A stretch of 64,000 nt of DNA from assembly GCF_050286925.1 (NCBI RefSeq), contig NZ_JBFWFX010000001.1:353210-417209 (forward strand), read 5' to 3'. The notes below the pieces were generated by a model. That model did not search any database. It was not told the DNA's origin and saw nothing but the letters and a program-made list of their open reading frames with translations. Made by a program: the position numbers and the translations under genes. The stretch is from Caloranaerobacter sp050286925 (GTDB lineage: Bacteria; Bacillota; Clostridia; Tissierellales; Thermohalobacteraceae). Shown here in pieces: positions 55,063-63,074 of this stretch (positions are counted from its first letter, which is position 1; each line of letters begins with the position of its first letter).

Positions 55063-55089
55063 TTATCGGCAGGTACTTGTCCGACTTTA
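55063..55089 (-). promoter_or_regulatory. Sigma-D promoter of flagellin
   Basis: Perfect consensus on the minus strand: TAAA (55089-55086), 15-bp spacer, GCCGATAA (55070-55063). Confidence 0.95.
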
Positions 55090-55118
55090 GCGTTTTTTGA
55101 AAAATTTTTGAGAAAAAA

Positions 55119-55145
55119 ATTAACCGACTCATTTGCCGGTTCCTA
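55119..55145 (-). terminator. Weak terminator after the coiled-coil gene
   Basis: AACCG / CGGTT arms with a loop, followed by AATTTTTTT on the minus strand. Located between the coiled-coil gene and the flagellin promoter. Confidence 0.5.
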
Positions 55146-55168
55146 TTATTTAAATCCATATTACACAT

Positions 55169-55600
55169 TTATTTTACAGATTTAAGCTTTGCTATATCAG
55201 CCCAATTACTTGCAGTTATAAGTTCAACATTAGTCATATCTTTTCTCAACCCTTCAATTTCTCCTTTAATATGTGCTATATCATTCATAATACTATCATG
55301 TTCTGCTTTGTTAACTTGTGCTGAATGTTCTAATGCCCTTAAAATTTGTGTGTGTTCGTCAAGCTTCTTCGTATGTTCATCAAGTATTTTAGTATGTTCG
55401 TCAAGTATTTTAGTATGTTCATCAAGTATTCTTGTATGCTCATCAAGTATTCTTGTATGCTCATCAAGTTTCTTCGTATGTTCGTTAAGTATTCTTGTAT
55501 GTTCGTCAAGTGTTGATTTAATACTTGATATATCTGATTTTATAGGCTCTAATTCTTCCTTTAGTATGTTTTTAATTGCTAATAATAATTCGTTTTCCAT
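55169..55600 (-). CDS. Coiled-coil protein with DEHT heptad repeats
   Basis: 143 residues, AGGTGAG upstream. Eight consecutive 7-residue units of the type DEHT(R/K)IL (about residues 32-88), encoded by near-identical 21-bp DNA repeats. Flanks are also helical (NELLLAIKNILKEELEPIKS, then HSAQVNKAEHDSIMNDIAHI). No membrane segment. It is inserted between csrA and flagellin relative to B. subtilis. It may be a filamentous scaffold; function unknown. Unit number could vary between strains. Confidence 0.8.
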   Translation of the reverse strand: MENELLLAIKNILKEELEPIKSDISSIKSTLDEHTRILNEHTKKLDEHTRILDEHTRILDEHTKILDEHTKILDEHTKKLDEHTQILRALEHSAQVNKAEHDSIMNDIAHIKGEIEGLRKDMTNVELITASNWADIAKLKSVK

Positions 55601-55667
55601 ATTTTCTCACCTGCCTTTAATTTTAATCTTTATTAAAATCCCTAATCTCATTATACCATTTATATTC

Positions 55668-55895
55668 CTATTTTTTTAATATCCCTTTTAAAACTCCAAA
55701 ATCAATATTATGCATATTAGCAGCTTTTCTGTTTTCTTTTTGAATGGCTTCGTAAATTTCTTTTCTATGTACTTCTATATTTTTAGGTGCTTTTATACCA
55801 AGTTTAACTTTGCCATCCCCTATTTCTACTACAACAATTTCGATATCCCCATTTATAACTATACTCTCATTTTTCTTTCTGGTCAGTACAAGCAT
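55668..55895 (-). CDS. csrA: Carbon storage regulator CsrA
   Basis: 75 residues, GGAGGT upstream, two bases after the fliW stop. MLVLTRKKNESIVINGDIEI and the C-terminal RNA-binding stretch GIKAPKNIEVHRKEIYEAI are intact. In B. subtilis it blocks hag translation and is held by FliW. A matching GGA hairpin lies in the flagellin leader here. Confidence 0.97.
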   Translation of the reverse strand: MLVLTRKKNESIVINGDIEIVVVEIGDGKVKLGIKAPKNIEVHRKEIYEAIQKENRKAANMHNIDFGVLKGILKK

Positions 55896-55897
55896 AC

Positions 55898-56350
55898 TTA
55901 TACCTCCTGACTCGACTTGCCAAGTTCATCTAATATTAGATGTTTAGTAGTATATCTCTTATCGTCTAATATTATTTGTTTTCCTAGTTTATTTTTTGAA
56001 TTGATTATTATAGGGCCTACTAAATTTGCTGTCATTTTCGTTATATCTTCCGGCACAACAACTATTGAATATACTAAAACATCTTTTTCTTCTTTTATAT
56101 CAAGCTTATCAACAACAGATTGGGGAATATCGAATTCGTAATCTCTTTTGAAAAGGAATGGGTTTATTATTACAAAGGCAAGGTCGGGATTGTCTATTGA
56201 TTGAAGCCATTTAAATGGTATTTCTTCATCTGGGTTATTTATTATTGTAAATCTCTTCTGCTTTTCAAAAGCTAATAATCCATCTGGGAATGTAATTATG
56301 CTATTTTCGTCAATTTCTATTTGCCCGAAATGTTTGGTATTGAGTAACAT
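55898..56350 (-). CDS. fliW: Flagellar assembly factor FliW
   Basis: 150 residues, AAAAGGAGG upstream. FPDGLLAFEKQKRFTIINNP and PDLAFVIINPFLFKRDYEFD are FliW signatures. It binds either flagellin or CsrA, coupling flagellin stock to translation. Confidence 0.96.
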   Translation of the reverse strand: MLLNTKHFGQIEIDENSIITFPDGLLAFEKQKRFTIINNPDEEIPFKWLQSIDNPDLAFVIINPFLFKRDYEFDIPQSVVDKLDIKEEKDVLVYSIVVVPEDITKMTANLVGPIIINSKNKLGKQIILDDKRYTTKHLILDELGKSSQEV

Positions 56351-56500
56351 TTTTGTTCCTCCTTTTAGTAAGAAATCAAATTTCGCTTTTCATCTTTCTT
56401 TCGTCTTCCGTTCTTCGTCTTTAATTTAGTCTTTAATTTAACAAATAGCGATCAAATCAATTTTGCATTTTGCATTTTATATTTTCAATTTTAAATTTAT

Positions 56501-57049
56501 TTATACTTTCACGTCTACATACCTTATCTCTATACTAGGTTTTTGTTTAAGATATATTTCTACTTTTCCTCTTTGAAAATTAATAATCGGTTTATTTACC
56601 TTGTAATCTATATTTACTTTCCCTAGTTCCCAATCTATTTTCAAACTTCCCTTTACATCTATTTTAGGTCTTGATTTAGGAATAAAATCTATATTATAAT
56701 CCAGTTCTTCCCATGCATTCTTTTCCGCTAACTCAGGAATGGCTGGGGGCACACCGTTTTCTATTTGTGCCATTCTGTCTCCATCTTCTGCTATTCTTGC
56801 AATCCCTTCTAGTACTTTCTGGCGGCCAATTCTTGCAGCTTCTCTAGTTAAATCTAAATAATTTTTAAGACCAGCTTCAGCAAAACACTGAGACTGGTCT
56901 ATAATGACTTTAGGTTTTTCACTCTCTATTTTAACCTTCGGCATAGTTGTATGTATACTTTGCTCTCCTCTAGGCTGACGAATACTCATCTTCCCATTTA
57001 TTATATTAATTTGTATCATTGCTTTTGTAGTAGTTATTTGAAGTGGCAT
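56501..57049 (-). CDS. DUF6470 family (YviE-like) protein
   Basis: 182 residues, GGAGGG upstream. Begins MPLQITTTKAMIQINIINGK; has DLTREAARIGRQKVLEGIAR and a beta-rich C-terminus (VKGSLKIDWELGKVNIDYKV). The place between flgL and fliW is that of yviE in B. subtilis. Function unknown. Directly after the stop is an ATTTAAAATTGAAAATATAA-type element. Confidence 0.85.
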   Translation of the reverse strand: MPLQITTTKAMIQINIINGKMSIRQPRGEQSIHTTMPKVKIESEKPKVIIDQSQCFAEAGLKNYLDLTREAARIGRQKVLEGIARIAEDGDRMAQIENGVPPAIPELAEKNAWEELDYNIDFIPKSRPKIDVKGSLKIDWELGKVNIDYKVNKPIINFQRGKVEIYLKQKPSIEIRYVDVKV

Positions 57050-57137
57050 TTTCTACCCTCCGAAAAAACAATTTTAAATTTTAAATAATAATTTACTTCT
57101 CTTTTTAGTATCAATTTAATATTTAACATTTACAATT

Positions 57138-57175
57138 CGACTTTTTAAGGTAAATTAATTTACCTTAAAAAGTCG
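57138..57175 (-). terminator. Perfect 38-bp palindrome over the flgL stop codon
   Basis: CGACTTTTTAAGGTAAATT is followed directly by its exact reverse complement. The first arm on the minus strand is the last codons of flgL plus its TAA; the second copies them in inverted orientation. The transcript would form a long hairpin. There is no clean U-tract after it. Confidence 0.7.
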
Positions 57176-58101
57176 ACAAGTGTTGGTTGTATTATTCTTG
57201 CACCTGCTGATAGTGATGCTCTGTATACATTTTCGTTCATCTTTAGGTTCATAATAACTTCTGCAATATCTGCTTCTTCATTTTCAGCTAACAACTTAGT
57301 AAAGTTAATTGATTGAGATTCAAGTCTCTTTTTAGTTAATTCAAGTCTATTCATTTTAGCTCCTATATCTGCTCTTACAGATAATAGATTTTCTATAACT
57401 TTATCTATTCTTCCTAGTGTTTTTTGTATAGTATCTGTATCTCCATTATCTAAAGCCGTTTTTAAACTGTCAAACATAGCTATTAAATAACTTTGATCTG
57501 AATTCGTTACATCTGTATTAAAATCAAGACTATCTAAATCTGCTCCTAATTTACCAAACACTCTAACTCCTACTACGTTAACTTCTATATTATCTGATAC
57601 ACCAACATTATATCTTGATATTTCATCTTTTTGTAACGCATTCGGTTTGTAAAAACCATTTTCATCAAGCAAAGGCATATCAGTTTTAAATCCAGTAAAA
57701 ATATATCTTCCTGCATATGTAGTATTTGCAATATTTATTAAATGACCTTTTAATTGTTCAATTTCAGATGATATCTGTTTCAAATCGCCAATATCATTCG
57801 TACCATTTGCAGCTTGAACTGTAAGCTCTCTAGCTCTTTGTAATACATCTCCTACTTCTGATATAGCTGATTCTGTTATTTCAAGCCATGACACAGCATC
57901 ATCTAAATTACGTTTATACTGCTCTATTTTCGCAATATCAGTATTTAGTTTCAAACTTCTAGATACTCCAATTGGATCGTCTGATGGAAGCTGAAATTTT
58001 TTTCCTGAAGAAAGCTTTTTCTGTATCTTATCCATCTTCTTAAGATTATTATTTAAATTTCTCATCATATTACTTATAAGCATATTATTTGTAATACGCA
58101 T
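57160..58101 (-). CDS. flgL: Flagellar hook-filament junction protein FlgL
   Basis: 313 residues from ATG 58101 (MRITNNMLISNMMRNLNNNL), AAAGGAG upstream. Flagellin-like N-terminus with KIQKKLSSGKKFQLPSDDPI and C-terminal ADIAEVIMNLKMNENVYRAS ending PTLVDFLR. It links FlgK to the filament. Confidence 0.95.
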   Translation of the reverse strand: MRITNNMLISNMMRNLNNNLKKMDKIQKKLSSGKKFQLPSDDPIGVSRSLKLNTDIAKIEQYKRNLDDAVSWLEITESAISEVGDVLQRARELTVQAANGTNDIGDLKQISSEIEQLKGHLINIANTTYAGRYIFTGFKTDMPLLDENGFYKPNALQKDEISRYNVGVSDNIEVNVVGVRVFGKLGADLDSLDFNTDVTNSDQSYLIAMFDSLKTALDNGDTDTIQKTLGRIDKVIENLLSVRADIGAKMNRLELTKKRLESQSINFTKLLAENEEADIAEVIMNLKMNENVYRASLSAGARIIQPTLVDFLR

Positions 58102-58178
58102 AATCAATCTCCTTTCAAGATACCGCTTTTCGATGTTCGTCATTCACTATTCGAAATTTATATTTAACATTTAAAAAT

Positions 58179-59666
58179 TTATCTGCCGACAAGTCCTAGT
58201 CTGTTGATTGTTACCTCATATATTGCATCTATTGTGGTTATCATCCTAGCAGCCGCATTGTATGAATGTTGAAATTTCACCATATTAGACATCTCTTCAT
58301 CTATAGATACTCCAGATTCTGATTCTCTCTTTTGTTTAATATTATCCATAATTGCACTTTGGTTTTCATTCATTCTTCCAGCCTGCTGACTATCAACTGC
58401 AAGATTAGACAACACTGCCTTTATGAAGTCATCTGGTGTACCTTGTGGAGTTGTATTATCAAAAAAAGTCTTATCCTCTCTCAATGCAATAAGTTCTAAA
58501 ACATTTTCGTTAGCATTTACTCCATTAAGCTGTTTAGCAGCAGCTATATTATCTAAATCAGATATAATATCACCGGATAACGATATATTAACAGCTTTAA
58601 CTTCATCTAATAGTTCACTTAAATTTTGATAATCAGAAGTTTTCTTTCCGTTAGCAGTAAATAAAAATGTGCCTTGTGAGCCATTTAACCCATAGCCATT
58701 TGAATGTACTCCATTAATTTTTTCTACAATTTTCTTAGCAAATTCGTCTAATCTCTTTATATAAAATACAACACCTCTATAATTATTCCCTATACCATCA
58801 CCATCTCTTAAATCTAATAATCCTTTAAGCTCTCCAGATTCTATTACTACATCTTGATTTCCTAATTCCCATTGAACCAAAGCTAATTTTTCCTTAGGAT
58901 TATATATGTTGTCTATTACATTTGGAGGGTCTTTTAATAAATTAACTTGAGTATGATCCACTAATGACATTCCTCCAATTGATACAGTAAATTTCCCATT
59001 ATTTTCACTTACATTTATGTTTACTATTTTAGATAATTTATCAACTAATAAAGCTCTTCTATCTCTTAAATCATTAGCTTTAGTACCATCAAGTTCAAGT
59101 CCATATATCTGTTCATTTAAATTTCTAATTTGTCCAGCTAAATCATTAACCTGTTTTATCTTTGTACTGACTGCAAAGTTTAATTCCTTTTGCAGAGCAT
59201 AAAGTCTTTGAGCAGTTTCATTAATATGTCTTGTAAGAGCTACAGCTTTTTCTCTAACTAATGATCTATGGGCATAACTAGAAGGATCGGTACTTAAAGT
59301 TTCTAATGCATCAAAAAATTCATCTAAATATTGCCTAAAGCTTGAATCTGAAGGTTCATTAAATACATTTTCTATTTCAACTAAAGTATCTCTTTTTACT
59401 TCCCATTCCCCTGCTGGAGCATTTTCTTGCCAGTACTTAAAATCAACATAATCATTCCTTACCCTAACTATATCGTATATTTCAGTTCCAGTTCCTAACA
59501 TTCCTATCCCTGGCAATACCAATGGTGAAGTTGCCTTTTGTAAAACCTTCTGTCTCGAATATCCTTCAGTATTTACATTTGAAATATTGTGGCTTGTTGT
59601 ATATAAAGATTTTTGACTTGCTAAAAGTCCAGATACTGCTGTATTAAATCCTACCCAACCAGACAT
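58179..59666 (-). CDS. flgK: Flagellar hook-associated protein FlgK, standard copy
   Basis: 495 residues from ATG 59666 (MSGWVGFNTAVSGLLASQKS), AAGGGA upstream; an open frame continues to 59747 but overlaps the previous gene and lacks a ribosome site. N-terminal LYTTSHNISNVNTEGYSRQ and C-terminal SGVSIDEEMSNMVKFQHSYN are FlgK. It is the second of two tandem flgK genes and has the normal size. Confidence 0.93.
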   Translation of the reverse strand: MSGWVGFNTAVSGLLASQKSLYTTSHNISNVNTEGYSRQKVLQKATSPLVLPGIGMLGTGTEIYDIVRVRNDYVDFKYWQENAPAGEWEVKRDTLVEIENVFNEPSDSSFRQYLDEFFDALETLSTDPSSYAHRSLVREKAVALTRHINETAQRLYALQKELNFAVSTKIKQVNDLAGQIRNLNEQIYGLELDGTKANDLRDRRALLVDKLSKIVNINVSENNGKFTVSIGGMSLVDHTQVNLLKDPPNVIDNIYNPKEKLALVQWELGNQDVVIESGELKGLLDLRDGDGIGNNYRGVVFYIKRLDEFAKKIVEKINGVHSNGYGLNGSQGTFLFTANGKKTSDYQNLSELLDEVKAVNISLSGDIISDLDNIAAAKQLNGVNANENVLELIALREDKTFFDNTTPQGTPDDFIKAVLSNLAVDSQQAGRMNENQSAIMDNIKQKRESESGVSIDEEMSNMVKFQHSYNAAARMITTIDAIYEVTINRLGLVGR

Positions 59667-59710
59667 TTTACTCAGTCCCTTCGTAAAATGAATTTTAAAT
59701 TTTACATCCA

Positions 59711-59741
59711 GAAGATAAGATGCATTTAGCATCTTATCTTC
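59711..59741 (-). terminator. Hairpin over the stop codon of the first flgK
   Basis: 13-bp perfect stem GAAGATAAGATGC / GCATCTTATCTTC with a 5-nt loop. The flgK stop TAA lies inside one arm. No strong U-tract, so it may be a processing or stabilising hairpin. Confidence 0.6.
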
Positions 59742-61758
59742 CGACAACTCCCATTTTATTTATTATATTATCTATCATTTCATCTATTGCATTTACAACT
59801 CTAGTATTTGCAACATATGAATGCTGATATTTAAGCATATCTGCCATTTCCTCATCTAAAGATACTGCTGACATAGATTTTCTCTTATCATCTATCTGAT
59901 TAATAAGTATTTTCTGACTTTCTTCCATTACTGTAGCTTCGTTAGCTGCAACTCCTATGGACGATATTATATCCCTATAATAATCATCACTATTCATATC
60001 GGCAAATAGGTATTCGTTCCTAAGCTGAGCTATTTTTTCTGCTATTCTTCCGTCCCCTCTATCGCCAGATTGTGAAGCAGCTATATTATTAAGTGTATCC
60101 AGGTTAGAATTAAGTGCAATGTTCCCAGCTTCAATCGGTTTATCTGGATTAACAGCTACAAAGAAGTCTTCTCCAACTGTCCCAAGCAGAGTTTTACCTT
60201 TTTTATGTATATAGTTTACATTTCTTGCTATTGTATTTACAAATGCATTTAGTTTCTTTTTAATTAAAGGAATAATTTCTAAAAAGTCTTTCACTCTACC
60301 CATAAATTTACTTGCAGTATTTGTAGTTTCCTGAGAAAGATTTTCAGCAAAATCATCTCTGGTAATATCTTTTATACTAAAGAATCTTCCTGAAGTTCCA
60401 TCAGTTATACTATCCCAACCATCTTCTCCAATATCCCCAGTATACTGGTATGTAGAGTCTGATATAACAGTTGTAAATATATCTAATCTATTTAATCTGT
60501 CAACATAATTTGTTATTTCATTATCTGGAATTACGTTTGAAGTTCCTCCAATATTTTCATCAGTAATAATTATTAATTTTTTATGTGCATTTGCTCTAAA
60601 ATCATCCATTGATTCTATTTTAGATATTAAGCCGGATAAATCTTCATTCCCGACTTCTGCAGCCTGTGATAAAGATGCAGTAAATTTATCAGCTTCAACA
60701 AACCCATTTGTAATCTCTTTAACAGAACCATCCCCAAATGTAACCAACTTAAATCTTGGTTCAAGTCCTCTATTTTTTAAATCATCTTTATATTCATTAA
60801 TCATACTATTTATTTCAGTCATGTTTGAAGAAGTTATATCCACTGCAATAACCACATCTACCTCTTTATTTACAGTACCATTTCCTTCAGCTAATATAGT
60901 TGTTTGAACATCTCCTCTTGAATGAATAAGTCCTAAAAGTTCTCCATCTTCTATATTTACTTTTTCAGAGATATCTTTCCAGAATATATCTACAAATGCA
61001 CTTCCATTTTTTCTAGTCTCTATTTCACTATAAAATCTTCCGTTTACTAGCATTTTCCCACCAATAGAAACATTAACTACACCATTAGCCTCTTCATTAT
61101 ACTCTATATTTACAAGTTCTGATAGTCTGTCTAATAAAGCATTTCTATCGTCTCTATAATCATTCCCCTTGTATCCTTTCACTTCATAAATCAAAATATT
61201 TTCATTTAATTTAGCTATTCTTTTAGCTATATCGTTTATCTCTTTAACTTTTATCTCTATCTCTCTGTTAAGATTAATTTGCAAATTATCAATCTGCTGA
61301 CCCAAATGGTTTACAGTTTCTATAAAAGCTATTGCTCTCTCTTTAAGCAAGCCTCTTATTGTAAGATTGTCTGGATTTTTAGAAAGTTCCTCCCAACCGT
61401 TCCAAAACTGATCCATAACCCTTTGAAGTCCACTATTAGAAAGCTCATTCAAAATTCCTTGTACCTGCTCAAATACCATATTTCTAGCAGCCCAATAGCC
61501 ATGTTTTCCGGACTCTAATCTATATTTTAAATCTAAAAATTCATCTCTTATTTGCCTAATCTGCTGTATTGTTACTCCTGAACCTATCTGAAAACCGTCT
61601 GGAAGATTAAAATATTTACCAGTAGATTGAATAACCTGCTGTCTTACATAACTAGGATTATTTACATTAGCTATATTGTGGGATGTTACATCTAATGATC
61701 TTTTATTCGCATATAAACCTGATATGGCTATTGACAAGCCTGAAAAAGTCGAACGCAT
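59734..61758 (-). CDS. flgK: FlgK-like hook-associated protein with inserted VWA-like domain
   Basis: 674 residues, GGGGG eight bases upstream. FlgK ends: MRSTFSGLSIAISGLYANKR, SLDVTSHNIANVNNPSYVRQ and C-terminal MSAVSLDEEMADMLKYQHSY. Between about residues 298 and 480 is an extra domain with VDVVIAVDITSSN, FKLVTFGDGS, NEDLSGLISKIESM and KLIIITDE, matching the strand-helix order of a von Willebrand A domain. The MIDAS is DxTxS (D307, T309, S311) instead of DxSxS. It is about 180 residues longer than the neighbouring FlgK. The insert should face outward at the hook-filament junction. Confidence 0.88.
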   Translation of the reverse strand: MRSTFSGLSIAISGLYANKRSLDVTSHNIANVNNPSYVRQQVIQSTGKYFNLPDGFQIGSGVTIQQIRQIRDEFLDLKYRLESGKHGYWAARNMVFEQVQGILNELSNSGLQRVMDQFWNGWEELSKNPDNLTIRGLLKERAIAFIETVNHLGQQIDNLQINLNREIEIKVKEINDIAKRIAKLNENILIYEVKGYKGNDYRDDRNALLDRLSELVNIEYNEEANGVVNVSIGGKMLVNGRFYSEIETRKNGSAFVDIFWKDISEKVNIEDGELLGLIHSRGDVQTTILAEGNGTVNKEVDVVIAVDITSSNMTEINSMINEYKDDLKNRGLEPRFKLVTFGDGSVKEITNGFVEADKFTASLSQAAEVGNEDLSGLISKIESMDDFRANAHKKLIIITDENIGGTSNVIPDNEITNYVDRLNRLDIFTTVISDSTYQYTGDIGEDGWDSITDGTSGRFFSIKDITRDDFAENLSQETTNTASKFMGRVKDFLEIIPLIKKKLNAFVNTIARNVNYIHKKGKTLLGTVGEDFFVAVNPDKPIEAGNIALNSNLDTLNNIAASQSGDRGDGRIAEKIAQLRNEYLFADMNSDDYYRDIISSIGVAANEATVMEESQKILINQIDDKRKSMSAVSLDEEMADMLKYQHSYVANTRVVNAIDEMIDNIINKMGVVGR

Positions 61759-61769
61759 AAAAGTACCCC

Positions 61770-62264
61770 CTAAACTTTCGCATCAAAAATGTTTTTACTT
61801 TGCAGTACATCATCCTTATTTACCTTATCACTATAAATATTACTAGACAAAGCATTAGTCAAAAGATTTACATTTAAGTTAATATACTCTAAAGAATCCT
61901 TTATTAAAGTACTATTAAGTGAATTTCTCTCCTTAAGTCTATTAAGCACATCAATTAACTGCTGCTTTATATCTTCTATTTCTTTTTTCTGCTCTTCACT
62001 CAAATAATCAACAAGCCTTGATATGTTTTTAATTTCATTCAACTTCAATTCATTTTGAATTTTTGATATAATATTCTCTCTTATATCCTCTAATCTACCT
62101 GCCTTTAATATCAATGCTTGCTCCTTTTGTGTTATTTTGTCTAATTCACGTACTTGACCCGAAGTGATAATTTCCGTCTTATTTATAGATAACTCTAACA
62201 TATGTTTATATAAGTTTAACTCCTCAATCAAAATCTCTTTTAAATCGTTAACTAATTTCTCCAC
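61770..62264 (-). CDS. flgN: Flagellar chaperone FlgN
   Basis: 164 residues, GTG start after AGGTGGTG. Helical, beginning LVNDLKEILIEELNLYKHML, with KEQALILKAGRLEDIRENI, as in FlgN. It escorts FlgK and FlgL, encoded next, to the export apparatus. Confidence 0.88.
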   Translation of the reverse strand: MEKLVNDLKEILIEELNLYKHMLELSINKTEIITSGQVRELDKITQKEQALILKAGRLEDIRENIISKIQNELKLNEIKNISRLVDYLSEEQKKEIEDIKQQLIDVLNRLKERNSLNSTLIKDSLEYINLNVNLLTNALSSNIYSDKVNKDDVLQSKNIFDAKV

Positions 62265-62279
62265 TTTTTACACCACCTA

Positions 62280-62570
62280 TTAAACTCTCTTGTCAATATT
62301 AACATTTTCAAACATCTTCTCAACAATTTTGCTAGAATCTATTTTATAAGTTCCAGTTTCTATCTGTCTCTTTATCTCCTCAACTTTGTCTTTTCTAATA
62401 TCAGGTACATTCCTCAATGCTTTCATAGCAATTTGATATTCTATTGCTTTGTTAGACAAGCTCAATTTATCTTTTTTCTCAGCTTTAGCTGATGTTTTTT
62501 TATCTTTAATTTGTTTCTGGCTATTATACAATTTCAAAGCTTTATAGATATTATTATTAATTATTTTCAT
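62280..62570 (-). CDS. flgM: Anti-sigma-D factor FlgM
   Basis: 96 residues from ATG 62570 (MKIINNNIYKALKLYNSQKQ), GGATGGGG upstream; GTG 62579 is less likely. C-terminal sigma-binding half with DKLSLSNKAIEYQIAMKAL, VEEIKRQIETGTYKIDSSKI and VEKMF. It holds sigma-D until hook completion allows its export. Its promoter and a hairpin that covers its ribosome site are described separately. Confidence 0.92.
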   Translation of the reverse strand: MKIINNNIYKALKLYNSQKQIKDKKTSAKAEKKDKLSLSNKAIEYQIAMKALRNVPDIRKDKVEEIKRQIETGTYKIDSSKIVEKMFENVNIDKRV

Positions 62571-62630
62571 AAAAAACACCCCATCCTTATTTTCTACTTC
62601 TATTATCGGTAAGGATGGGGTATTACTTTA
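62571..62630 (-). promoter_or_regulatory. Sigma-D promoter of flgM nested in a terminator-like hairpin
   Basis: Minus strand: TAAA (62630-62627), 16-bp spacer, ACCGATAA (62610-62603). Perfect 11-bp arms CCCCATCCTTA (62620-62610) and TAAGGATGGGG (62589-62579) flank the -10, followed by TGTTTTTT. RNA read through from yvyF would form the hairpin with U-tract and hide the flgM SD (GGATGGGG). RNA started at the sigma-D site lacks the first arm. Confidence 0.75.
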
Positions 62631-62632
62631 GA

Positions 62633-63040
62633 TTATTTTTTATACCTTTCTGCAATATACATTTTATCTTTTTCTTTATTTTTTCTAATATTATCTCTTT
62701 TAGCTACAGAACTCTTTAATTCTCGTTGCAACTCTACCACACACTTATCACAAAACCTACCTGTTTTGATAGGTTTTCCACATCTCTCACAAGCTAATAT
62801 CAGATTATTGTGCTCATCCTTTAATTCTAATCTGCCTTCTCTTAGATATCTAAGTATCTTTTTTACAGGTACGCCAGTTTCTTCAGATACTATTTGTATA
62901 TTTGCATCTGGATGATCATATATATACTCTTTTACTTTTCTAAATTCTTCCTCTTCTTCTTTTCTACACTTAGGACATAATTTATTAATCCCATCATATA
63001 CATATATTTTCCCACACTTTGAACAATTTCTAATATTCAT
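62633..63040 (-). CDS. yvyF: Flagellar operon protein YvyF (TIGR03826 type)
   Basis: 135 residues, GGGGGTG upstream. Two zinc-ribbon-like Cys sets, CSKCGKIYVYDGINKLCPKC at the N-terminus and CERCGKPIKTGRFCDKC, around a winged-helix-like middle (IVSEETGVPVKKILRYLREG). The place before flgM is as in B. subtilis. A regulatory role is likely but not defined. Confidence 0.88.
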   Translation of the reverse strand: MNIRNCSKCGKIYVYDGINKLCPKCRKEEEEEFRKVKEYIYDHPDANIQIVSEETGVPVKKILRYLREGRLELKDEHNNLILACERCGKPIKTGRFCDKCVVELQRELKSSVAKRDNIRKNKEKDKMYIAERYKK

Positions 63041-63074
63041 AATATCACCCCCAGATAAAATATTATATATGTGC

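Noticed and set aside
55353..55510. CRISPR array
   Set aside because: The 21-bp units are contiguous without unique spacers and encode heptads in frame.
55308..55679. Plus-strand Cys/Ser-repeat frame (CSSSILV units), which looks like a RiPP or Cys-rich protein
   Set aside because: It is the exact antisense of the DEHT heptad repeats; no ribosome site, and the sense frame has one.
59667..59747. Longer N-terminus for the second FlgK
   Set aside because: The 27 added residues overlap the stop-codon hairpin of the first flgK, lack a ribosome site, and do not resemble any FlgK N-terminus.
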